DNA of 11,730 bases from Chrysochromulina tobinii (GCA_001275005.1 JWZX01000578.1:1-11730), one strand, 5' to 3'. Counted from the first letter of the stretch, positions 1 through 8,568 are shown. The notes: generated from the sequence alone by a model not told the origin. Numbers and translations: made by a program.

Positions 1-1651
1 CCCCCCCCGCCGCCTCGGACGCCGCCGCCACCCCACTCCTCTTCTCCCTCTGCGCCGCGGCCACGGCCGAGACGGCCGCAAAGACAGACGCAGTCATCGG
101 GAGATTGCGCTCCAGCGACGAGATCGCACCCGAGATCGCACCCGCGGCCGGCGCCGGCACGGCTTGACGGAGAGCTTCCCTGAGCGCCTCGAGGCGGCGG
201 TGCGTCTCGAGATCACGCTGCATCGCAGCCGCTGCGCTCGGGTCAGGTTCGAAGCCCACCACGACGCCGCGCGAGCCGTTGACGAGCTTGGCACCCGTGT
301 CGAGATTCTTGAGGAGCATCACCTGCGCGCCGGGCTTGAGGACGAGCGCCTGCGGCACAAGTAAGTCCTTGAGGAGCCAGGGCATCGAGCCCGTGTCGAT
401 CGCTCTCCACACGCGGGGCTTTCCCTCGAGCACATGCAGACGCGTCGAGTTCTCCTCCTCGGCTCGCTCGTTGTGGGGGTAGAGCTTGGTGGGTACGACG
501 GCGAGCGCGGGCGGGTTGGCGACGGCATGCTGGAGCCGTGCGACCGAGAACGGCGAGAGCTCGGCCTGTCGCATCTCATTGAGGAGATCGACGAACGACT
601 GGTCGGTCTGTCTGAAGACGGTACGCAGCAGCACGACGTTCTTGGCAGCGAGCGGCCACGCATTCGCTTCGAAAAGGAAGGAGAGCTTATCGCGCAAAAG
701 CCCGACAGGCGGCAGCTGGAAGAAGTCGCCGCACAGCACGAGTTGAACGCCGCCGAAGCAGCGCGTCTTGTCGAGCAGCCGGCGGCCGATGGCGTCGAGC
801 TTGTCAAAAAGTGAGCCATCGAGCATCGACACCTCGTCGATGACGAGGCATAGGCACTGTTGCCATCGCGTGGCCGCATGCTTCGACATCTTGCGAAACA
901 GCTCGTCCGCCGTGCCCTTGCCCACGCCGATGCCGCTCCATGAATGGAGTGTCGTGCCGCCGATGTGCGTCGCCGCAATGCCCGTGGTGGCGGTGATCGC
1001 GACGGCGTCGTCGCCATGATGCTGCCGGAGGGCTTCGATGATCTGGTTGAGCGTGAAGCTCTTGCCGGTGCCAGCGCCGCCCGTGAGGAAGATATTCTCG
1101 CCCGCCATCGCCAGGCTGACGGCGCGCTGCTGCTCGGAGTTGAGCTGCGACTTGACGGAGGCGGCGGCGGCGGCGCCTCCGCGATGGAGCTGCGGCTTCG
1201 CGGCGGCGGCAGCGGCGCCTCCGGGGTCGGGCGGCGCCTGGCGAATGTCGTCCATCAGGCGTTCGAGCTCCTCGAGCTTCGGCTCCGGCTTCACCGTACG
1301 GCGCTGCTTTGCTGCCGGCGGTGGCGCTGGAGGCAGCGGGCTGTTTCCTAGTGCGTCGAGGTCGATAGCGTTCGCAAATCCTTCCGCATTGCGCTCCTCT
1401 GCCGTCCGCGCGCCGACAAATGCGATCTCGTCCTCGTCAGGTGAAATCGGAGGCGTGACCTTTGGCCCAGGAGGCATGAGGACCAATACCGCATCGCGCT
1501 CGGCCCATGTCACCTCACCGACGCACTCGAGCTCCTCGTCATCGTCGGCGCCGGCACATACGCTGGCATCATCGGCCGTGCGCTGGCGCTTGGCATCGCG
1601 CAGCGGCGCGGAACCTGGGGCATCGCTCGGCTGAAGTGAAGAAAGCAGCAT
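1..1651 (-). CDS. PIF1: Pif1-family 5'-3' DNA helicase, N-terminal part (runs off left edge)
   Basis: Superfamily 1B helicases of this family unwind DNA 5' to 3' and act at G-quadruplexes, telomeres, replication forks and mitochondrial DNA. The ATG at 1651 opens 550 codons without a stop, and an in-frame TGA lies about 50 nt upstream of it. Residues 1-165 are acidic and Pro/Ala-rich with small basic patches (KRQR near 21, KQRR near 115) and a duplicated Gly-Ala linker. The core then follows: LNSEQQRAV (170-178), Walker A GGAGTGKS (191-198), TATTGIAATHIGGTTLHSW (220-238), Walker B VIDEVSMLDG (270-279), CGDFFQLPPV (307-316), FRQTDQSF (346-353), VMLLKNLD (444-451) and the Pif1 signature LVNGSRGVVVGFE (456-468). 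After that signature comes an unusual Ala-rich insert of more than 80 residues with an amphipathic Arg/Glu helix, and the window ends inside it. The remaining 2B and C-terminal motifs lie outside. Family assignment is firm; the compartment and which Pif1 paralogue it is cannot be told. Confidence 0.93.
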   Translation of the reverse strand, partial: MLLSSLQPSDAPGSAPLRDAKRQRTADDASVCAGADDDEELECVGEVTWAERDAVLVLMPPGPKVTPPISPDEDEIAFVGARTAEERNAEGFANAIDLDALGNSPLPPAPPPAAKQRRTVKPEPKLEELERLMDDIRQAPPDPGGAAAAAAKPQLHRGGAAAAASVKSQLNSEQQRAVSLAMAGENIFLTGGAGTGKSFTLNQIIEALRQHHGDDAVAITATTGIAATHIGGTTLHSWSGIGVGKGTADELFRKMSKHAATRWQQCLCLVIDEVSMLDGSLFDKLDAIGRRLLDKTRCFGGVQLVLCGDFFQLPPVGLLRDKLSFLFEANAWPLAAKNVVLLRTVFRQTDQSFVDLLNEMRQAELSPFSVARLQHAVANPPALAVVPTKLYPHNERAEEENSTRLHVLEGKPRVWRAIDTGSMPWLLKDLLVPQALVLKPGAQVMLLKNLDTGAKLVNGSRGVVVGFEPDPSAAAAMQRDLETHRRLEALREALRQAVPAPAAGAISGAISSLERNLPMTASVFAAVSAVAAAQREKRSGVAAASEAAGG

Positions 1652-1825
1652 TTCGGTGTCGGTGAAAGCCGCGCGAAAAAACCCCGATTTTCACGGTTTC
1701 GTCGCTGGCGTTCCGTGCCCTCAGTGCCACGAAGGGAAGGCGAAGTCCGGGTATTTGATCATGCGTGAGTGAGTCGTGTTTTCACAGTGTTTTCACAGGT
1801 CGGCCGTCACATTGCACTCGCGGTG
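1652..1825. promoter_or_regulatory. Divergent intergenic/5' leader region between helicase and kinase genes
   Basis: Only 174 bp separate the two start codons, so both promoters or 5' leaders must overlap here. An E2F-like element, TTTCGCGC on the minus strand (gcgcgaaa at 1671-1678), lies 20-27 nt upstream of the helicase ATG. On the kinase side there is a minimal upstream ORF (ATG CGT GAG TGA, 1761-1772) and an 11-bp tandem duplication tgttttcacag (1777-1787 and 1788-1798) that looks like two splice acceptors in a row. No TATA box is evident. The assignment as a shared control region follows from geometry; the motif calls are by eye. Confidence 0.55.
1671..1678 (-). promoter_or_regulatory. 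E2F/DP-like site upstream of the helicase gene
   Basis: The minus strand reads TTTCGCGC, an exact match to the E2F consensus TTTSSCGC that plants, animals and many algae use to drive S-phase genes. It lies 20 nt upstream of the helicase start codon. A replication or repair helicase is a sensible E2F target. One 8-mer in GC-rich DNA can also occur by chance. Confidence 0.4.
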
Positions 1826-3446
1826 ATGCTTCTCTCCCGCGACACCAGCCATACGCCTACGCCTACAGACGGAAGCCTGTCACGGACGGTCAGCTTCGCC
1901 GCACCCACATTTGCGGTCCTAAGAGGCCTCGTCGAGGTGCAGACGACGCCGCTGCTCGGCGTGGGTGCCTTCGGCTCGGTGTACTATGCTGTGCTGGTGG
2001 AGGGCGCGCGCGCGGTGGCGCTCAAGGCCATCTCCAAGGAGCGCACGCGGGCCGCCGCGCAGCGTGGGGGGGCGCAGCAGAGCGCGCAGGAACTCCTGTA
2101 CGGCGAGGCGAAGCTGCTCGAAGAGCTCGCTGCCACCAAGCACCGCAACATGCTGCGCTTCCACGGCTGGTGGCAGGACGAGGGCTTCGTGTACGTGGCG
2201 CAGCAGCTGTGCATGGGTGGCGAGCTACCGGAGTGGCTCTCGCGGCAGCCCGCGTACTCGGAGACCGTCGCCGCCAAGGTGATGTATGATCTACTGCAGG
2301 CGCTCACCCACTGCCACGGCCTGGGTGTGGTGCACCGTGATATCAAACCGCAGAATCTGCTCTTTTCGTCAGCAGCGCCCGACGCGTACCTCAAGCTGGC
2401 TGACTGGGGCCTCGCCGCGCGCTGGCGCCCCTCGGACGCCCCGCTGGCCGAGTTCTGCGGCACGCTCGACTTCGTGTCGCCCGAGATGCTCGAGGGAGCG
2501 TACACTGCGACGACGGACGTGTGGGCGGCGGGCGTGCTGCTCCATCTGCTCCTCTGCGGGCGCAACCCGTTCCGCGGCCCCTCATCCGCCGCCACCGAGC
2601 ATCGGTGCGTGCCGCTCGATGCACCTCGCTGCCCGGCCGGGGCGCCTCGCGTCGGCCGTGATGCCTCGCCTCTCCTCGGCCTCCTCGCACCTTCATCGCA
2701 CGTTCCTCGCACGTTCATCGCACGTTCCTCGCGTCACTCCACGCTGTCTGCTTCCCTCCCTCATGGCGCCGCACCTTGTCCCAGCGCCCAGCCTGCTCAC
2801 ACGCTCCCCCTGCCCCCCTCTCGCCCGTACTCCCCTTCGCGCCCGTGCCTCCGCGCGTGCAGCATCCGCACCGCCGCCTCGCTCCAACTCGAGAAGAACG
2901 AGGCTCTGCAGGGTGTCTCCGACAGCGCGCGCGCCTCGCTGCGTGCGCTGCTCGAGCCGAGCGTGAGTGCGCGCCCGGTCGCCAAGGAGGCTCTGCGCTT
3001 GCAGTGGCTCAAGATGCGCAACGCAGGCGTGGAGGCGCCCATGCTCCGTGCCGTCATCCCGGCAGAGATCCAACGGCTCTGTGACCAGCTCGACCACAAT
3101 GGCGGCGTCTCACCCTCCAACTCGGATAGGTCGGGTGGGTCGGCGCCCGACACGCCGGCGTCGGGAGCAGAAGAGAGCTCCGACGATGGCGAGGTGGTGG
3201 CGGCGCAGTTATCGTTCGAAAAAAAGGGCAGCACGGGCAACCAGCTCGCACAGATTCAAATCATGCCGCGCCGAGAGGTCAACAGCACGCTCGCCGCCGG
3301 CGCCTCGCGCATGCTGCGGGACGCCCTACACGCCGTGCCCAACGCCCTCATCGCGCGCCGTGCGGAGCGACCCTCGCCCAGCAGCACGCGCATCGCCGCC
3401 CCTGCTTCCGACACGGTTGTGGAGCCCGCCGCGCCGATGCCGCCGC

Positions 3447-3494
<48 letters not shown>

Positions 3495-6400
3495 TCGTCT
3501 CGCCCGAGTCGGTGCAGCTGCGCTGGCTCCAGCAGATGGAAGGCCCTGCGGAGGAGGACGCTCCCTCCGATGAGTACGACTCGCCCATGCTCAAGAGCAA
3601 GGTGCTTGCTGGGCGAGTCGCCGTCGCCGCCGCCGCAGCGCTCGCACCGGCCGCCGACGCGAGAGGCAAAAAGCCGCCGCCGCTGACGCTCACGTCCGCC
3701 CAGGTGTGGACGGCGCTGCCGCAGCTCTATGACTTGCTCGGAGGCGATAAGGGTGTCCTCGTCGCCAAGCGTGCTAAGCCGATCGCCATCTACCATCACC
3801 ACCTGCCCCTTGCCATCTACCAGCCACGCCAGCTGTGGGTCTCTCTGGAGGAGATCTGCCTGTACTACGCACCGCTCGCCAAGATTGCGCGCCGAGCGCG
3901 CTGGCGAGCCGACGGCGGAGTCGCGCGCACGCCGCCCGGCGCGCGCACGCGCAGCCTCGTGCGCTCGCCGCGCGCGCTCTCGTCCTGCGGGCCGTCCGCC
4001 GCGACGGCCGAGGAGTCCTGGGACGCCCCGATCGCCCACCACGACGCCCCGATCGCCTCCGGTCGTGGGTGGCCGGCTGAAGGTGGCATCACCTTGCCAT
4101 CGCCGTTCGGCACGCCCGAACAGACGCCCCCTTCCACCCCGGGGAACAAGGCCGCCGTCGGTGCGAATGAGGCGGCTCTTGTACGCCTTGACCTACGCAA
4201 GTGCAAGCGCATCCCGCTCTCGGAGATCTTGTCGGTGCGGCTCACCGGCGAGGCAACCCTTGTGCTCCAGTGCCGCAAGCGCGTCTACTCGTTTCGATTT
4301 CCGAAAGCGCAGCGCGCGACCGCGACGCAGCTGGCGGCGGTGCTGCAGCCGACGCTGCTGCTCAACGACTCAGATGCCCCGTCCTCCGCCCCAGCGACGC
4401 CCAGTAGCCGCGTCAGCAGCCCTGTCGCCGCCCGTCCAGCGCGCGAGCAGCAGCAGGGGCTGCAGCAGGCAGTAGGGCCACTCTCGAGCACGGCAGAGCA
4501 GAGGGATGCGCGGGCGCCTCGCTCGCCTCGCTCGCCTCGCTCGCTCACAGGCGCGCTCATAGGCTCGCCTCGATCGGTAGCAGGCCTCGATCGGGCGTTG
4601 CCCAAGACAGCGCCCGCCGAGTTGGCCGACGCGCCCAATACAGCGCCCGCCGGTGCGCCCGCTCAGGCGCCCGCGGAGGCGGCCCCAGCGGCGCGCGCCT
4701 TGCGCAAGGCGCGGCCGTTTTGGGAGCTCCAACAAGAACGGCAGGAGCTCAAGCGACAGCAGGAGAAGGAGCAGGAGGAGAAAGAGCAGCAGGAACCGGC
4801 CAGTGCTGCTGGGCAGCCTGCTGGGCAGCATGCTGGGCCGCCGGCCAGTGCTGCTGAGGAGCCGAGCGCGCTAGCAGCGCTCGCGGCGGCAGTGGATGAG
4901 CAACCGCCGATGCTACCGCAGCCGTCGCCGCCGCGCCTATCGTTCCCCGAACCGCCGTCATCGCCGCGCCCCGAACCGCAGTCGCCGCCGCGTCTTGCCT
5001 TCCCCGAACCGAGCGCCGTCCGTCATAAATCCCCCGGCCCTCGTTCCGCGAGTGCCGTGCCAGTGCTAGAGCAGCCGCAGTCGCCGCCGCCGCGCCTATC
5101 GCTGCCGCCCGACCAGCCGACGTGCAGGCCCTCGCTCCAACTCGATTCCCCACGGAGCGATGAGAAAGCCGCCGTTTGGGAGGTTGAGGAGCTGCTCAGG
5201 AAGGCGCGAGGCGCACTCAGTGGGGGCGCAGGCACGAGGTACACCGCCGCGCCTGCGCCACGGCCACCGGCGCTGGACGCAATGGACGCTCCGCCACCCA
5301 CGCTGCCGCACGCGCTGCCGCACGCGCTACCACCCGCGCTGCCGCCCGCCCACTCGCAAGAGCGCTCGCTCATGCCCAGGGCAGGCGCGGGCGCAACGGA
5401 CGCGAGCGCGAGGGAGCTTCCTTTCGGTCCCTCGCGTCCACCCGATCTCGCCACCAGAGCTCAGCGAGATCTCAGCGAGATCTCGCGTCCACCCGATCTC
5501 GCTGAGCTCACTCGCGACGTTGAGCGTCGCCTTCGGGATCCGATGCCACGGCTCATGACGCGTCATAGCAAGCGAGGTGCCTTTGAACTCTCGACTGTGA
5601 ATATTCACAGCAGCTCCGCAGCAGATGACGTCCCTCCGGTGCCGCCCGCCCGCCGCCGCCCCGATGCCCGTCCCTCGCACTCATCCATCACCTCCCCCTC
5701 TTCCGCCGCCGCCGCCGCCGCGAGTGCCTTGGCCGCGGTACAGGCCGCCGCGCAAGCCACATCGCAATCACCGCCACCGCCCATTGAGCCTGTGACGCTT
5801 GACCCTGCCGAGCAGTGGCGCCGGCGTGCAATCGAGGCGCTCGGAGCGCCGTCGCGGTTCTCGAGCTCCCAGGCCCAGGGCGCAGTCGTGGCTGGCAGTC
5901 GGCCGCTCAGTCCGCGCACAAGCCGCGAAGAAGTGGGGGAGGGCTTCGCGGCGGCGACGCCGCCGCTCCATAGGAGCTCGAGCAGTAGCAGTGGGGAGGG
6001 CTCGAGCTCGCAGTGGAGATGGCTTGGAGATGGCTCGAGCTCACCACGCTCGCCATCTGTGACGAATTCGACCGCTGGAGCTTCGACTACGAGCGTCGCG
6101 CGCGAGATGTTGATTGACTGGGAGCGTGTACGAGGTGACACGTCCCAGCAGAAGTCGGTGCGCGACATGGTGCGAGTCCTCTCCTCCGCGATCTCGACGG
6201 CGGGCAGCGCACCCGCGATCTCGACGGCGGGCAGCGCACCCGCGATCTCGACGGCGGGCAGCGCACCCGACGGCGTGGTACGATTGGTGCCGTTGCGCCG
6301 GCGTTCGTTCGAGAGGCAGGAGGAGCCTAAGCCGGAGCCGCCGTCGCGACGTCGCATCTCCGCGGAAGGACTGAGCCGGCAGATCTCGATCTCGCAGAGC

Positions 6401-6715
6401 CAGGTTGACTCGCAGAGCCAGATCTCGATCTCGCAGAGCCAGGCGTGCGCCGCGCCAAGCGCCGCCGCGGGCACGGGCGAGGGCGGTCAGACGGCCGCGC
6501 CCGATGAGACGAGTACCTCGGGCGTGACCGCGTCGAGCAGCCCGACCCTGAGCATGCTCCGGCAGCGTGCCTCGCATACCTTCGGCTCAGGCAGCTCAAG
6601 CTCGATCGTCACGGTCACACCTCAGGTACCGGGACCGAGAGCGGTGCTCGGCCTCGGGCCGCGCAACGACTCATCTCTCTCTTTTGACTCAACCTCATTC
6701 ACTTCCGTTGAGTGA
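1826..6715 (+). CDS. Ser/Thr protein kinase with poly-Pro tract, split PH-like domain and long disordered tail
   Basis: The frame is open from 1769 (GTG) to the TGA at 6713-6715. I take the first in-frame ATG, 1826, as start, giving 1629 codons unspliced or 1543 with the 258-nt intron removed. Numbering from that ATG, the kinase domain shows the glycine loop GVGAFGSVY (45-53), VALK lysine 67, HRDIKPQNLL with catalytic Asp172, a metal-binding motif DWG (193-195) instead of DFG, SPE with Glu220, and DVWAAGVLLHLLLCG starting at Asp231. It most resembles CAMK/CDPK-type kinases. All catalytic residues are present, so it should be active on Ser/Thr. Downstream come a poly-Pro stretch (about nt 3436-3495), a probable PH-like domain in two halves (about 3700-3890 and 4165-4360), a charged Gln/Glu/Lys/Arg helix (about 4715-4795), and a Ser/Pro/Ala-rich tail with SPR, SPPRL and other short repeats. 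I do not recognise an orthologue. The kinase call is firm, the PH-like call tentative and substrates unknown. Confidence 0.88.
2605..2862 (+). other. Probable spliceosomal intron in the kinase gene, frame-preserving
   Basis: Between the kinase stretch CGRNPFRGPSSAATEH and the subdomain XI-like stretch LQGVSDSARASLRALLEP lie about 86 residues that fit no kinase fold. This DNA starts with GTGCGT (2605-2610) and ends with cgcgcgtgcag (to 2862), and its interior is pyrimidine-rich. Removing it joins cg|c as Arg and restores a compact kinase C-lobe. It contains four tandem 11-bp units (2691-2734); 11 is not a multiple of three, so they make no peptide repeat, which supports noncoding status. The length, 258 nt, is divisible by three and has no in-frame stop, so retention would still give a full-length protein. 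Confidence 0.72.
2691..2734 (+). repeat. Four tandem 11-bp units inside the kinase intron
   Basis: Consecutive units are cttcatcgcac, gttcctcgcac, gttcatcgcac and gttcctcgcgt. Units alternate at one internal base (a/c), suggesting duplication of a 22-bp pair. Confidence 0.85.
3440..3494 (+). repeat. CCG trinucleotide repeat encoding poly-proline
   Basis: A nearly pure CCG run, interrupted by one CTG (Leu), encodes a stretch of Pro after APMP. Such tracts bind SH3, WW or profilin partners in known proteins. It lies between the kinase domain and the PH-like region, so it may act as a spacer or docking site. Trinucleotide slippage makes the length likely to vary between strains. Confidence 0.9.
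5457..5509. repeat. Perfect 15-bp inverted repeat overlapping a 21-bp direct repeat, inside the kinase CDS
   Basis: GAGCTCAGCGAGATC (5457-5471) is the exact reverse complement of 5495-5509, with 23 nt between. A 21-nt direct repeat (5431-5451 and 5482-5502) overlaps it and encodes SRPPDLA twice. The mRNA could fold here into a GC-rich hairpin. Confidence 0.9.
6188..6268 (+). repeat. Three identical 27-bp tandem copies in the kinase tail
   Basis: Units at 6188-6214, 6215-6241 and 6242-6268 are identical at every base and each encodes AISTAGSAP. Complete identity, synonymous sites included, points to recent expansion. Each unit offers Ser/Thr residues in a disordered segment. Confidence 0.95.
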
Positions 6716-7179
6716 GATAGTGTCCGGTCGTCGGAGTCGCACTGGCGCTACTGCTCACCGCGTGCCCACCGCGCACACCGCCGTTTGTGCTCTGTGGGAT
6801 TTCTCTGCCGTAACAGTAGCCGTAACATGTCAGCCGTTACAGCTGAACATCGCATGCAGTATCGTATGCATGCCGTACTTGGGTTGGTTCCCTTCTTGTC
6901 GAAGAATACGCGTACTGGCGACTCACGCACACAGTAAGCTCTGTATGCCTGGGAACCCCGGCCCTCGCCACGTCTTGATGCGCCACGTGCGCTGTGTACG
7001 TTACGCTGCCGTCGCGTGCCGTGCGGCTCCTGCCTCGGTTGGCATGTCGTTTACTTCATACTTGAGCTGTGCACTCGAGTACGAGAGTCTTTGACCCAAA
7101 GGGGTTATGGGGAGATAGTCTTTCTGGATTCTCACACTATCCCCACCACCTGATTTTGAACTGAGGGAGAGAGCGAATC
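6716..7179. other. Convergent intergenic region between kinase and tRNA methyltransferase genes
   Basis: This 464-bp stretch holds the 3' ends of two convergent genes. I see no credible coding frame or RNA gene. Near the right end ggggagatagt (7109-7119) can pair with actatcccc (7136-7144), with a two-base bulge, as a modest stem. No canonical AATAAA or plus-strand TGTAA polyadenylation signal stands out. Base composition is less GC-rich than in the flanking genes, as expected for non-coding DNA here. Confidence 0.6.
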
Positions 7180-8568
7180 CTAGAAAGATGTCTCGCCGGC
7201 CGTGGCCCCATCGTCGACGCGCTCCAGGCAGCAGAGCCAACGCACAAATGCACCGCCACCCATCAAGGCGGTCGGCACGCCGTGGAAGTCGGCACGTCGC
7301 GAGCGGCGCGTCGCGAAGCGCTGCTTACGCCCATGCACCAGGCGCAGGTGCGGCCGGTGCGCGGACGGCAGCCGCTTCTCGAGCAAGGCCTCGAGGGAGA
7401 GCGACACATCGTCGCCGCGGGCAGGGACGAAGAGGACTAAGCGGCCGCCCGGCGCGAGCACCACCTCAGCGAGCTCGAGCACAGCGCCCGTGATCTCGTC
7501 GGAAGGTTCGGCCGAGGAAGAGCGCTCGGCGACCACCTCGCCCTCACGCAGCACGGGTGCACCCATGCCATACGGAGGGTCGCATAGGATCGCGTCGTAC
7601 GTCGTCGGCGTCGTCAACGCTCCAAGGGCGCGTTTCGTCAGCACGTCGCCCTCGAGCAGCTGCGGCGCGGGCAGCCCGTGCCTCGCAAACTCCGCAGCGG
7701 CTCCTTGGAAGGCGGCCGCGTCGCAGTCCACGCCGACCAGCTCCGTCGCGCCGAGCGCCGCCGCCGCTAGCAGCAGCCCACACGAACCAGCCGTCGGGTC
7801 GAGCACCGTCAGAGAGCCCCGCCCGACCCTCGGTGATAATCTCGGCCCTACCCTCGCGAGGTTGGCCATCACGAAGGCGATCTCCGGCTCCATGGCCGTC
7901 GGGCCGCGCCCGAGCCGATCTTTGAGGGCATACTGGCCCAACCAGCCCGTGTAGGAGCGGCGGCCCGTCGCCAGCCCAGGAGCACTCGTACCGGCCGCGG
8001 GGCCAGTGGCGAGCCGCCATCCAAAGTGAACTCGGCCGCTGCGCCCCTCGCGCACGAGCACCCAAGGCTGAGTGCGCTCGCCATGAGAAAGAGCCGGTGC
8101 AGCTGCACAGCCAACCGCAGCAGCACCGGCGCGCCACGCATCAAGCATCTCGTCACGACAAGCGCGACGCAGGTCGGGCAGCGATAGGTCCACAACATCG
8201 ACAGCCGCAGGAAGCAAGCCGAGCTCCCGCCTCGCAGCAGCACCGGCACCAGCAGCATCGTCAGCAGAAGCGACGATGCAGTAAGCGCCATGCGCAAGGA
8301 TGGCACGGCCTACTGCCTGCTGCAACGTGCGCTCGCAGACGTTCTGAGCCCAGAAAGCCTGAGGATCCTCATCTTCCACTTGAAGCTCGGCCGGACTGAG
8401 TGTGCAACCGGCGGCAAGCGCACAGAGCTCGAGCCGGGGAAGATCATAATTCGTCTCTGGCCCGAACCCGTACGTGTGCCTTGAGCGTGCGCGAAACACG
8501 ACCAATAGGTTTCGTGGCGCTGTCGGCGCGGCAAAAGCGTCGGAGGCTGCCACAGCGAGACCGAGCAT
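7180..8568 (-). CDS. TRMT11: TRMT11/Trm11-like tRNA (guanine-10-N2) methyltransferase
   Basis: The enzyme uses S-adenosylmethionine to methylate the 2-amino group of G10 in tRNAs; in known eukaryotes it works with the small activator Trm112. The ORF is complete, 462 residues, close to the usual size of the family. It shows an N-terminal strand NLLVVF followed by the LPRLELCALAAG helix (20-54), the family hallmark GPTAMEPEIAFVMANLA (222-238), the SAM-binding loop LDPTAGSCG (256-264), the acidic strand end VGVDCD (278-283) and the catalytic DPPYG (330-334), followed by APGGRLVLFVPA (372-383). Compared with the family pattern, about a dozen extra residues lie between the first strand and helix (RSRHTYGFGPET) and the N-terminus is slightly extended. 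No intron is needed. The start is the first ATG of the frame. It converges on the kinase gene and diverges from the secreted-protein gene. Confidence 0.9.
   Translation of the reverse strand: MLGLAVAASDAFAAPTAPRNLLVVFRARSRHTYGFGPETNYDLPRLELCALAAGCTLSPAELQVEDEDPQAFWAQNVCERTLQQAVGRAILAHGAYCIVASADDAAGAGAAARRELGLLPAAVDVVDLSLPDLRRACRDEMLDAWRAGAAAVGCAAAPALSHGERTQPWVLVREGRSGRVHFGWRLATGPAAGTSAPGLATGRRSYTGWLGQYALKDRLGRGPTAMEPEIAFVMANLARVGPRLSPRVGRGSLTVLDPTAGSCGLLLAAAALGATELVGVDCDAAAFQGAAAEFARHGLPAPQLLEGDVLTKRALGALTTPTTYDAILCDPPYGMGAPVLREGEVVAERSSSAEPSDEITGAVLELAEVVLAPGGRLVLFVPARGDDVSLSLEALLEKRLPSAHRPHLRLVHGRKQRFATRRSRRADFHGVPTALMGGGAFVRWLCCLERVDDGATAGETSF

Noticed and set aside
319-1017. Minus-strand open frame of 232 codons in another frame of the helicase gene, and plus-strand frames at 434-814 and 944-1351
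   Set aside because: The Pif1 frame has every family motif across the same bases; the others are Ser/Arg-rich shadows.
1-1651. Helitron transposon (Rep-helicase)
   Set aside because: No Rep HUH motif is visible upstream of the helicase core; the N-terminal 165 residues are low complexity and an in-frame stop precedes the ATG. The C-terminal part is not in the window, but a Helitron would have Rep at the N-terminal side.
1769-1825. GTG start for the kinase at 1769
   Set aside because: A nuclear eukaryotic gene should begin at ATG; the first in-frame ATG is 1826, and the peptide before it overlaps splice-like repeats.
5605-6474. Minus-strand open frame of 289 codons opposite the kinase tail
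   Set aside because: It lies antisense to the kinase frame, contains the 27-bp repeat as a low-complexity peptide, and has no recognisable domain. GC-rich DNA leaves several frames open by chance.
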